From contig JAMYHL010000002.1 in the NCBI GenBank assembly GCA_025531455.1, forward strand, positions 1,459,001-1,523,000: a stretch of DNA of 64,000 nucleotides, written 5' to 3'. Below the pieces are notes generated by a model. The model was not told the DNA's origin. It did not search any database and saw only the letters and a program-made list of their open reading frames with translations. Made by a program: the position numbers and the translations under genes. Source of the stretch: Apiotrichum sp. Y4204. Taxonomy: Eukaryota > Basidiomycota > Tremellomycetes > Trichosporonales > Trichosporonaceae. Below are positions 50,575-61,334 of this stretch, piece by piece; within the stretch, counting starts at the first letter, position 1, and each line of letters begins with the position of its first letter.

Positions 50575-51151
50575 ATGTCCAGCTCCACTCCTGCGAAGAA
50601 CGAGCAGCTGTATGCTGTTGCTGACTGTAAGCACTAGTGTAGCCGTGTGAAACGCAGGCACTGACCAGTTCGTTCAGTCTGTCTCATTCCCATGGGCCTT
50701 CCGACCCCTTCCGTTGGCCCTCAGATCGCCGAGTGCCAGCGTGTTCTGGAGCGCAGTGGACTAGAGTATAAGGTGAGTAGAGATACCCGGTCTCTCGCTT
50801 ATCATTCCCAGCTTCAGTAAGTCATGCTGCGGTGCAGTTACGGGCACCCCTCTCACAGCTCCTAGCGGGTACGGTACCAATGTTGAAGGGCCTTGGGATA
50901 AAGTCATGGAGGTTGGTATGAAAGCTGGTGAATTGAACTTATGTTGCAGGCTATTGGTGAATGCCACCGGGCTGTTCACGCCATGGGAACACCTCGCATT
51001 GCCGTAAGCCCACAAGAATATCTGCGCAAGGTGGCTGCTAACCGACTAGACCGACATCCGTATTGGCACCAGGACCGATAGGGTGATGACTGGTGGAGGC
51101 AACGACGGAAAGAAGAAGCGCGTGGAGCAAATTCTGGCCGAACAGGCGTAG
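50575..51151 (+). CDS. ECM15: MTH1187/YkoF-type (UPF0045) thiamine-binding-like protein
   Basis: Exons 50575..50626, 50678..50772, 50812..50816, 50866..50911, 50950..51003, 51050..51151; 117 aa. The family forms ferredoxin-like dimers that bind thiamine or its pyrimidine; yeast Ecm15 has no proven reaction. Seen: CLIPMGLPTPSVGPQIAECQ, SGLEYKLHGYGTNVEGPWD and TPRIATDIRIGTRTD, all typical. Exon 3 is just 5 nt (CTTCA: Leu plus two bases of His). Without it the phase fails between exons 2 and 4, and with it the conserved LHGYGTN is restored. The flanking introns are 39 and 49 nt. Convergent with CUS2, 52 bp between stops. Confidence 0.9.
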
Positions 51152-51203
51152 AAGAGCTGGGTAGTATGGAACTATGACAATACATCGATTCTATAGTAAA
51201 CAT

Positions 51204-52554
51204 TCAGTCTGTGCTATCCGCCAGCCAGTCAGCAAACCTCTCCAAACGTTCTTGTTCTTCTGCATCCTCTGCTAAGGAGTCCTCGGGTCCGGACTTTCGG
51301 AATCGCTCCTTCCCAGAATAAATCGTTGCAGAGATCTGTCATGTTAGATTCCATCATGCTGTGGCACGCGTACCTTCCGCTTGTCAAAGTAGCGGCCGTT
51401 CATTCTCATGACACAAGCTTGCGCCGCTGTTGCGTCCTTGAACTTGACTGTCATGACACCGTCCGGCTCTTGCTACAAGAACATGAGCTCATCATTCTAA
51501 GTCGGCTACTTACATCATACAGAACCACGCTGGTCACTTCGCCCAGAGACTCGGCCTCCTCGCGCACATCGTCCTTGAGCTCAAGAAGTAACTCAGGTTC
51601 GGTTTGAAGGTCTTGAGGTTCGAACATGCCTTTCAGAACTACCACGCGGTTAAGCTTTGTTGCACTGGCGGACTCCTGGCCGCGACGCGCGTCATCAGAG
51701 TCAGAATCGGAATGCCATGCTAGTTTGCTGGTAATGCGTTAACCATGGCGAGTCGATAATGATGACGTACCTTTCTAGCGTTCTCATCCGCTTCGTCATT
51801 CGTTGCTTGTCCTCATGACTGAGCTTTTTCTTCTGAGGCTCCTCGGTTCCCTGATCTTCTTTTGATCTCGACTTGTCGTACTCTGCAACCCTCACGCGCA
51901 TATTGCCGTAGCCAGCGCCAAGTTCTAGTTCGGTATCGTCTAGGAGAGTTATGGCGAGGCTCACACTTCCCTCTTTGAAGTACATGATCAGGGCCTCCCC
52001 TTTGAACTTGCCGGCGTCGTCGAAATACATCTTGATGCGAGGGCGGCCATCGTCATCAACAAGCAATACTCCTGCCTTGGAGAACACAGTGGACAGAAGC
52101 TCGGGAGTGGTATTTGGTGGTAGGTTGGTGACCCATACCGCCGTTCTCTTCGGAGCCGATGGCGCAGTACTCTTGTTAGGGCGTCGCTCGCGGGCGTCTT
52201 TATCTCCCTGTTTCCTCTTATTTTTTCGCTCCTCTCGGACGAGCACGGGATTAGCTGGTGTCTATGCAAGTCAGTACAGAAGACAATTTGAGCCTCACGT
52301 TCTCATCAACGCCCTTTACTGAGTACGCTGCTTGCTGAGACTTTATGAGACTGTCGTCAAGCTGAGAAACAGCGTCAGAAAGTGGTAAAATGATTCACGA
52401 GCAAGGCACTAACCAGCGGAACCCATGCTTGTCCAGTCCACTCAAACTCTTGTCCTGTGTCCTCGTCCTCATATTGAAACTTGCCCGTTGTTTTGTCAAC
52501 GTGGACTCGCGGATCTTGGTCGAACTGGCCAGGAAGAGGTGGTTGTTTGGGCAT
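51204..52554 (-). CDS. CUS2: U2 snRNP splicing factor Cus2/HTATSF1 homologue
   Basis: Exons complement(52414..52554, 52299..52361, 51771..52261, 51514..51727, 51374..51472, 51204..51335); 379 aa. Cus2/Tat-SF1 binds SF3b1 on the U2 snRNP and is displaced by Prp5. In order: an acidic N-terminal stretch with GQEFEWTGQAWVPL, a basic linker, an RRM (TAVWVTNLPPNTTPELL, MYFDDAGKFKGEALIMYF) and a C-terminal U2AF-homology motif RRM (NRVVVLKGMF, ESLGEVTSVVLYD, NGRYFDKRKI) with the RYF residues that grip tryptophan ligands. It ends in an acidic Glu/Asp tail. Six exons with 37-62 nt introns. Confidence 0.92.
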
Positions 52555-53764
52555 AATGGATGTGGCAATGATAATGATCACGCTCGAACATCGACATGCA
52601 ACAACAACTTGTGCAGGAGAAGGCTGGGCCCCGTTCGTCCACGGAACGTACATTCGGTCATAGGTGATGCACAGTACGTAAACATCATTCGGCGGAGCAC
52701 GGATACATATTTATCAAATGGCAGAGCACCACGGAGCGTACGGAACAGAGCAAGCTTCAGCGCTTGACTGTTAAATACAGCAATTTTGGTGGCAGACTGG
52801 CTGCGGTTTCAGGGTCCATTGTTTCCGTTTGGCGCACTATGCGCCATGGAAGTTCTCAGGTGGGCAGCCTGAGGCCAGAGGGCCAGAGGAGGATCTGGTC
52901 GATCTGGGGCGGCTACAAATTCTGGTGCACGGTCCAATGTGGAGGGTAGAGAGAGAGCAGGCTGAGAGGCTGTAAACCGAGCATCAGGCACATGCACATC
53001 ACAGCCCCCTAACAAGGGCAGTATGCGCGTGTGCAGCGGGCGACGCCTTGGGCGCCAGGGTACCTGGGTACCTGGGTAGAGCTGGGTCCACCGTAGGCAG
53101 TCCCTCTCCGATCTCCGATCTCCCGGCCGGGTCAAACCCGAGGACGCGAGGACGCCCACCTAGAAAAGCGGCTGGTTTCCTGTGCCTGTTAGCCGAGTCC
53201 ACTCTGGCAGACAGTACGGCAGCCTGTAGGCCTGGCGCCTGTAGGTACGTAGGCCGTAGAGTATAGAGTACGGAGATATACGGCGAGACGAGGTGGTGGA
53301 CAATGGGAGAGAAGGCTGGCCCGGACACACACAGAGTTCAAAGAACCAAAAGGTCCCTGCGCCCCTGAGTACTGACTGACCTGCATCGCTGCACAGCTGC
53401 ACAGGCGCACAGGGTCGCACAATGGGTGGGGGTGGGTGGGTGGGTGCCTTCTGCACTGCCCAGTAGAGACCCGGCCCACAGCCACGCTGGCAGCTGGCAA
53501 TCAGTGGCCAAATGCGCGAGTGCCGCCCTCGTGCAAAACTCTGTGTATCGGGGGCCATCCGGCGATCGGGACTGCCCAGAGGGCCAGAGGGCCAGAGGGC
53601 CAGACGGCCAGAGAAAGCCCCCAGGCTGTAGAGCCACGCCAGTACAGGACACGTCTGTATCAGAGACTCTTGCCTCTACAAGGCTGTCATTTTCGTACAA
53701 AGCTGCAAGCCCGCTTCGACATCTTGAACATCCACCACCACCACCACCAGTCATTCACTTCTCA
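52555..53764. promoter_or_regulatory. Divergent intergenic region CUS2 / GNA1
   Basis: 1.2 kb, GC-rich, with an 8-nt tandem repeat at 53578-53612 (GGGCCAGA units) and CAC/CCA-rich DNA just before the GNA1 ATG. No gene seen. Confidence 0.5.
53578..53612. repeat. Tandem repeat GGGCCAGA, about 4 copies
   Basis: One of several short direct repeats in intergenic DNA of this window. Confidence 0.8.
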
Positions 53765-54569
53765 ATGTCCATTCCCGAGTCGGACCTCCTCTTCCCTAGG
53801 GACTTGATTCCAGCGTCCATTCAAGCACGCGTCGGTAAGGATATCGAGGTAGGTGACGGGGTGTGATTTGTTTATGGCCAATGCCGTTTCGGCTAAAACG
53901 CCGAACACCAGGACACCTCGATGCTGACTTTGTCAACAGATAAGGCCTCTTGCCATCTCCGACCATGCTCGCGGACACTTTGAGCTTCTGTCGGTTCTGA
54001 CCAGCGCCCCAGCAGCTAGCAAGGAGGACTATGTCGGTGAGTTGCAAGAGTTGACCGCAATTCAAGAGTGAAATTCATTTGTGCAGCTCGGTTTCAGTCA
54101 CTCAAGTCGTGCCGGAACACGTACTATACCGTCGTATTTGTCCACAAAGCAACAGACCAGGTGAATTATTGCAGCCATATCCTTATGTTCAGAAGTGCAG
54201 AACGAATTGTGCTGACTGTTAAACAGCTGGTTGCGGTTGGAACCATCGTCATTGAGCGCAAGTTTACGCGAGGCCTTGGTTTGGTCGGCCACATCGAAGA
54301 CATTGCCGTGTCCAAGACGATGCAGGGTCGCAAGCTCGGGCTACACCTCATCAACACCTTGGAGAGCATCGGACGCAGCACTGGATGCTACAAAATCATT
54401 CTGGACTGCAGCAAGGATAACATCCGTGAGCCTTGTTATCTCCGCTAGTCATTGCGTTGCTAATTCGCCATCAGCTTTCTACGAGAAATGTGGCTTCAAG
54501 CACAAGGAGTACGAGATGGTGCTCTACGTCGATGACCAGACTACTCAGGTCCCTGCGTCGCGTCTCTAG
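53765..54569 (+). CDS. GNA1: Glucosamine-6-phosphate N-acetyltransferase
   Basis: Exons 53765..53848, 53940..54036, 54087..54160, 54227..54425, 54475..54569; 182 aa. Gna1 acetylates glucosamine-6-phosphate with acetyl-CoA on the way to UDP-GlcNAc for chitin and glycans. The GNAT fold is clear: IRPLAISDHARGHFELL, YYTVVFVHKATDQLVAVGTI, the GHIEDIAVSKTMQGRKLG acetyl-CoA loop, and FYEKCGFKHKEYEMVLY. The N-terminal DLLFPRDLIPASIQ is typical of fungal Gna1. Introns are 49-91 nt. Convergent with the DOA1-like gene, 61 bp between stops. Confidence 0.96.
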
Positions 54570-54630
54570 TGATCTGTCAGGACTTTCACGAAACGAACAC
54601 GTTGTACATGATGCACGGACAATGCCACAC

Positions 54631-56214
54631 TCACATAGTCAAGTGTCTGTGAATGAACTCTTCAATGCGATCAACATAGGAATCGCTTAGAGCATATTGG
54701 CGAACAAATGCTTCGGCGGTTCGACGAGGGTCGTCTAAACGTGATCAGTGGCAACTGCGATCTGTCGACTTAGACTCACCGTGGGGGTCGTGAACACATT
54801 CGGCAGGGGGCTGGTCGTCTCTATGGGGCGTCAACAAGGTCTGCTTCCTTGTGAACGTACGAGTAATCGATTGTGATGATCAATCGTCGCGATTGGTTCA
54901 GAAGCGCGTGTTGCTCGGCACTCGCAGGTTGCTTGACATTCGCAGGAGACGAGCAACTTACAGCATTCTAAGACGAGTTTAGACCGGATATCATTCACAC
55001 GGGAACATACCATCACAGGGGAATGTGAGTTGGTATCGCCAAATGTCCAAACCCGAAGAATCCCGTCCGATCCTGCAGTGACTGCCAGGCTGTCCTTGAA
55101 ACCAGTGGCTGCCCATACACTGCGACATGGGTGGCGAAGGGTCGCTAGAAGCTTGCCCTGTGCGTCCCACATCCGCTACAGTTAGCTTTGGCTGTCGATT
55201 CTGACTGTACCAATGTCTGATCCTCGCCACAGGACAGTAATCGACCGTTGTACCATATCACTTGATAGATGTAGTCCTGATGGCCTTTCAAGCTGGCAAG
55301 CACAGTACCACTCAGATCCCATACCCGGATTATTCTAACAATGAGCAATCAATCTCTTGCTCCTCGGCGACATACCCATCGTTAGAAGCAGTTGCGAAAT
55401 CCAGTGAGCCTGGTAGAATTGTAAGACTTCGAACCGGTCCAGGACAACCCTTGAATCGCTCCAGCGCATTACCCGTCGCACTCCACAGTCGGACAGTGCA
55501 ATCAGCTGGAACCTAGGTCAGACATCGTACATCCACGCCGCGTTCTCGCACCTACCGGAAGCTGTGTCGCTTTAGCCATTCAGCACTGGAAAGTGTCCCA
55601 CGGCGTGGAAGGGACATACCGGTCAAATAGTGACCCCCCCGGGGTCCATCATCTAAAACTTTCACGTCCCACACAGCTTGCTCATGCCCTTCGAGCAGCA
55701 CATCTTGTCCCCACTCTCCCTCTATTTCCTTCCATACACGGGCCGTACAATCCCAGCTTCCGCTCACCAGCTGTTGCCAAGCTGACGAATAGGAGAGAGC
55801 GCACACGTTTGAAGTGTGCCCGATTAGAAGGTGATCCGCGTCTGGCGCAAGAGACTGAAGATTGTGAATGAGGATGAGCGACGAGTTACCTCCCGATGCA
55901 AGCAGCCCGATTGTACCGTCTCCACTGGAGATGTGAGCCAAAGAGTTCACGTAGTCCCCGTGTCCTGCGAATGTGGCCAAACGCTGAAAGGTTGGGGGAG
56001 TGGACTCCTCGTCAGATGATGCCACGGTCCATAAGTTGACAGTCCCGTCGCGCGACGCTGAAGCAAGGTGAGTGTCCTGGATGGCAATGACAGCCTTGAC
56101 ATCGCTTGCGTTAGGAGGATGGAGCTCCATGACGAAGTGCGGTCCGCATGGTGCTGCAGTTGAGAAGGGGTTGCTGTCGGTGTTGACCGAGACATGAGAA
56201 ACGTCCAAAGTCAT
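54631..56214 (-). CDS. DOA1: DOA1/PLAA-like WD-repeat protein lacking the PUL domain
   Basis: Exons complement(55620..56214, 55376..55505, 55211..55334, 55011..55175, 54861..54967, 54780..54820, 54631..54734); 421 aa. Doa1/PLAA is a Cdc48 cofactor that binds ubiquitin. The seven-blade propeller matches Doa1 closely: VKAVIAIQDTHLASASRDGT, GDYVNSLAHI, VCALSYSSAWQQLVSGSWD, LLEGHEQAVWDVKVLDD, FATASND, GRLLSCGEDQTLRMWD and HPCRSVWAA. The C-terminal 60 residues resemble the end of the PFU ubiquitin-binding domain (DPRRTAEAFVRQYALSDSYVDRIEEFI, quoted here only in part: TAEAFVRQYALSDSYVDRI), then a TGA. The PUL armadillo domain, normally another 250 residues that hold Cdc48, is absent, and GNA1 lies 61 bp beyond. 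Confidence 0.85.
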
Positions 56215-57013
56215 GACTACTAGTACTGGCGATTTGCGGGCAAGAGGTTCTTTGGATTGACTATGGGATGTGGTGAGGTGTTGCTACCAAACCATCCGTT
56301 CGGGCGACAAATGAGGTGGGTACTAATTGGCACTGGCGCACTAGGAGAGGAATGAAGACGATGGCGATGGAGGTATCGTGCTCATCGTCCGATGTGAACA
56401 ATGGACTGATGTGGTGAGAGAGGAGTAGTGGAACGAAGGAGTCGTTCCGTGCGCTGACCATCAGATCGAATCAGAACTCTCTCACAGTGCGCCGCATGCC
56501 ACACGATAGTAGATACGTACATAGATGTATACACGTATACCGGTATACAGTAGTACACCATAGGGGTGCGCCGGATGCAAGACAACCGGATAACCGGATA
56601 TGAATCCGCTATACCCGACATCGGAAAGACAGTCGCCAGATACTGTACATACCAATCAGGCAATCAAGGGGCTCAAAGGGCTCAAAGGGCTCAGTGGGCT
56701 ACTGTACTACTGTTACAATGACGCACGGGCCACACCATTCCATTCTGAAGCGTTTCTGACGGGGTGGGCAGGGGCGCAGGGGGACCCGCACACACAGGGC
56801 GTCCCTCCACTTGGGTGTCCCTCCACTCGGCCCACTCCGGAGCTGACCGGTGAGGGCCTGAGCCCATGAGCCGCGGTCAGTTATAAGGTGAGCAAGACAT
56901 CGTTGTCTTGGCCACAAAGCAAAGAAGAAGAAGTCGCTTCTTCCCCTTTTCTCATCCATCTGTTTCTATCCAGCTTCCCACAGCTTTATCGTGAGCTAGC
57001 CAACTAATTCAAT
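56215..57013. promoter_or_regulatory. Bidirectional promoter DOA1-like / TML dioxygenase
   Basis: 0.8 kb between divergent starts, with a 9-10 nt tandem repeat at 56668-56694 (GGGCTCAAA units). No gene seen. Confidence 0.5.
56668..56694. repeat. Tandem repeat GGGCTCAAA, about 3 copies
   Basis: Short direct repeat in the shared promoter. Confidence 0.8.
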
Positions 57014-58692
57014 ATGCTGGCCAATCGTATCCTCCGGTCTGCCGTTGCGCGTCAAGGCATCGTCTGGTCCTCTCGTCGTGCTGAGAGCATTGTTGAGCCT
57101 TCAAGCGGCATTCGCAGGTTTATCAATCGTGCATCGTTTGCCTCTCATGTGCGCGCCTTCCACCATCACCATGTTGCCAAGGCTCAGCCTCAGGAGGCAC
57201 CCTTAAACGCAGCTCCGGTTCAGTGTATCGTTGTCTCATCGGACGTCGAGCCAAAGGTTCAAATTCAGTGGGATGATGGCCAGATTTCAACCTTGTGAGC
57301 AACTATGTGTACACGGTGTTTGTATTGTAGGTACACACTGAACCTCCTCTTCAGCGACAATCAGTTTCTTCTGGACCACTGCCGCTGCCGCTCCTGCTTT
57401 CACGACAAGACCAAGCAGCGGCTCAAGACCTTATTGCAAGTAGGTCCAACATAACAGAAAGGACATGTTTCCATGCTAACCAAGAGGTGCCCGCTAATGT
57501 GGCTGTGTCAAAGGCAACCATTCAGGATGGGAATGTTGTCGTTGAATGGCAATCTACCCCGCCACACAAGTCGGCATTCCCTCTCGACTTCCTCCGTCAG
57601 TCTTCGTATGACCCACCTCTGGCGACACGTGCTGAACTGCTGAATCAAACACCGTAATCATCTGAGACCGTACACTTGCTGACCCCTCTAGGCTGACAGT
57701 GTGGGGTTCTTCCATCGCTCAGAATCCCCCGACCGTTGAATACGAAGCTGTGATGCCTGCACTTGCGGGTCCCCAGGCCGAGCAGGGTGTTTTGCGCTGG
57801 CTGGACAAGATCGTGAGAACATTGCAGTCATGACTTTAGGTTACTGACCGCCACAGCACGAATTTGGATTCTGCTTTGTTACCGGTGTGCCCGCCACTGC
57901 AGAGGCCACCGAGGAACTGATCCGTCGCATGGCTCACATCAGAGAGACTCACTGTGAGTTGTGTCATCGGGAGTTTCAACACAGTGTTAATACACTAGAT
58001 GGAGGCTTCTGGGACTTCACAGCGGACATGTCAAAGGGGGATCTCGCGTATAGCAACCAGTCGTTACCGGCTCACACCGACACTGCGTACTTCACCGACC
58101 CTGCGGGTTTGCAAATCTTCCATTGCCTGCACCATCCTTCCCCACCTGGCACTGGTGGAGAGACCTTGCTTGTGGACGCCTTCTATGTCGCGGAGGAGAT
58201 GGCAAAGCGCGACCCTGAGGCTTATGCCACTCTCTCGCGTTTGGCTGTCCCCTTCCACGCTTCCGGGAACCAAGACACAGTTCTCCGTCCTCCTGTCAGC
58301 CAGCCTGTCTTCCGTCACGACCATCTTGGTCGTTTGCAGCAGGCCCGTTGGAACAATGAAGATCGCTGTGTTCTCGGCGAAGGCTGGACTGCCGCCGAGG
58401 TGCGGGAGTGGTACAGAGCCGCTCGTGTCTTCGAGGACATTTGCACCAGTAAGGATGCGGAGTACTGGTCCAAATTGATCCCCGGTACTGTCGTTGGTGC
58501 GTATCAACTGTGATTGTAACATGGCTGACCATGCAAGTCATCGACAACTGGCGAGTTATGCACGGCCGTGCCGCTTTTACAGGCGAGCGCCGTATGTGTG
58601 GAGCGTACGTAGGCGCCGACGACTGGCGATCCCGTCGCCATGCTCTTAGGGCGCTTGAGAAAACTGAGAACATTTGGAATGCGGGCTGGTGA
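57014..58692 (+). CDS. Trimethyllysine dioxygenase (carnitine biosynthesis)
   Basis: Exons 57014..57294, 57355..57439, 57487..57653, 57692..57812, 57857..57953, 57999..58496, 58538..58692; 467 aa. The enzyme hydroxylates N6-trimethyllysine using Fe(II), 2-oxoglutarate and O2, the first step to carnitine. Residues 1-45 are Arg/Ser/Ala-rich without acids, a likely mitochondrial presequence. An N-terminal zinc site follows (C103, C105, C108 in HCRCRSCFH), shared with gamma-butyrobetaine dioxygenase. Iron ligands are H276 and D278 (PAHTD) and H425 (WRVMHGRAAFTG); R427 and R436-region bind 2-oxoglutarate. CGAYVGADDWRSR favours TML dioxygenase over the butyrobetaine enzyme. Exon 3 starts at the second AG of CAAGAG, set by phase. 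Confidence 0.9.
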
Positions 58693-61334
58693 TAAGCCAT
58701 TGATATCATCTACGTACTGTATATGCAAAAATGCCACCCCACCATTGTTAAGTGCAATATTGTTATGCAGTGGCCACTGCATTCGCACGACGTCTGTAAC
58801 GTAGGAAGTTCACAGTTGCAACACCATGAACGAAGGAAAGATCACCAGAATCATTTCTTACTGGACGTTGTTGCGATGGGGCGGGGGGAAAAGATCAGAC
58901 CGAAACTGAGATGAAACCGGAATGGTTTAAAGCGCTCGAGCTGCAATTAATTAGTCTCCGTGCATTAAGCTCTTATTATTTATTAATTATCTCCGTAAAA
59001 GCATAGTGAGACCGCAGTCATGTCAGCCAATGCAATTACCGGCACATGCAGTGATACTTTGAGACTGAACTTACAAGAGTCGTAACAGAAACTGCTATCA
59101 CATTTGGTGGCCTATTTTGCCGCAGTTTCAAAGAAATGACAGCCAAGCAGGCTTTGGACTGGCAGCCCTATCATATACTGCTTCTAGAGACCGCAAGAAT
59201 TTGACCTGTAGTGCATACAACATGACCAGGGTACGTTTCCTTTAAAGGACCCACACAGCTGCCGCGGCCGCGGTGACCTACCAAGCTCCCCTCGACCGCT
59301 GACCAGCATTCGGACGGCCCTGTACGACGTGCTCCGCCGTCTGCGCCGCGTACCCACCAGGCATGATCGGCTCGGTGCCCTGCGGGCGGAGCTCGAAGGG
59401 CTGAGATTGGGCGTAGATCGTCTAGGTTGGTCGAGTTGGCGAGGATAAGGTAGTATCCCTTCCGGGGGGCAACCCCAAACAACATTCACCCACAAAAGTA
59501 TCCAGGAGATAATAATAAATCTTGGGTGCTATACCCAAAAATACGATCGCCCTTAAGGACCAACTCCACTCAGGTAACGATGACTCTAGGTGGATTTATT
59601 CGTGTGTTCTGGGAGCCCAGCGACTTGTACCCCTCACTCTCCAACGATGCCATGGCCTTTGATTCCACACTTAACTTGATAAGAAGTTGATGGATGGGGA
59701 TAAAGGAGTATGCCGATTGATCAAGATAGAGCATGAGTTCAGCTGGAAAGCCGCGGGTCAGACCGAAACAGACACTATGTATTTCTGTATGCTCGACTTT
59801 CAGCTTTCCGGTATGGGGAGAAAATCAACCATGGGAGTCCAGAAGTATTGAATGTCAGATAAACCTTGAGTGACTATTGCGGTGATGAATTATGAGCAGG
59901 TATTGTGTTGACAAATATCTGTTCCCGCCGACCATGGTCATTATTTTCCTGGGGGTTGTAAAAAAACAAACAACACAAGAGAGCATCGTTGACCCAACCA
60001 CAGGCCTTCCTAATCATTGAATTTGATGAAACCAATGAAGTTTTTCAAAACTTCGGATTCAACACCACCCCTGGTTCCAACATCTTAGACAGACACACGT
60101 AATTCAAAATCAACTCATTTGTTAGTTTCCATTGAAACATAGAATTGTCACTTTGGAGTTCGCTGTACGCCAGCTTATCCATAATCAACTCTTGATAGCT
60201 TGGTACCTTGACACCATATATATGTATCCACCGTAGGACAAAGGCTAACTAACAAATATCACCTGTGCGGCGCACTCTCAGTCAATGATACTCCGAAGCG
60301 CTTTAATACCACAAAACGCACACGTGCATACTGCTCGGACCGGCCTATTTGACAAGGGCCGTTCCATAGAGCGAGGTATTGCCAAATAGTTTCATGAAAG
60401 CAGTCCTTAGATTCAACAACTCCGCTTACTAGAAAACTGTGTGATAGGGTACACCTGTAACCCTAACAGGGACTTCCTCTGCAAACAAGGACCGTGAGAT
60501 GGAGCCCGAGGTAGGTTGAGAGGCTCCCCATCTAATCAGGGGCTTTGCTGAATTTCCGTATGTTGTTGTCTCTAATATTACAGACGTGAATGCTATAGCC
60601 ATATTTCTTTCGTCCTCACTCTATTGAGCTGCCATGACCATTTTCAAAACTTTTCGACAAACCCTGTAGCTTTGACCAGCAAGTGCCTTTACGATTGCCC
60701 CGGACTCCTTGGTCCGTGTAGTGGGGAGTCAAGCCATTGATTGGTTCATTAACTACTCAGAGTTGTCGCCGCACAATACCATCTCAATCACCAGGTGCAC
60801 AGTCTATGAATGATGTTCGTGCATTAGAAAAGGCAAAAACCATGTTGGCTGTGTTCCCGAACTTACAGTCTCGATCAAAGGGGCGCCTGACTGAATGCAA
60901 GCGGCTGTTGATAGTGCAAAATTCAAATAGGTATTATTTGGTGCAGATCTTTCGCATAGAATGCAATAAAGAAGTACTGTCACACTAGGTTATCTCCGTC
61001 TCCCACATCAAACAACCTTGCACTTCTTTTCCTCTCCCCCATTTCCGACTTGCGTCAAAACTTTGCGTTCACCAATATTTCAGCAACATTAAAGCCATAT
61101 TTCACTTCTTGAAGCTTGAGACATTCAATTTACGTTTACCTTGGAATTGAAAGCATGCTGACAGTTCCCAAGGTGGTCAGTGACTTGACGACGAAATTGG
61201 CTTGCCACGAATCCTATCGCTCGTTCTCTTATTTGTATCTTTCTTCTCATTGCGTTGCCATTACATGCATCCAAGTCTCAGAAGAGTTATTGTGCCACGG
61301 ATTTGGCATTTCTACTCCGCAGTCTGGAGAGTCG
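58693..61334. other. AT-richer gene-free stretch
   Basis: 2.6 kb between the 3' ends of two convergent genes, visibly lower in GC than the rest, apart from a GC-rich block at about 59255-59410. ORFs reach only about 100 codons and none is recognised. No terminal repeats, transposase or reverse-transcriptase motif was seen. Confidence 0.55.
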
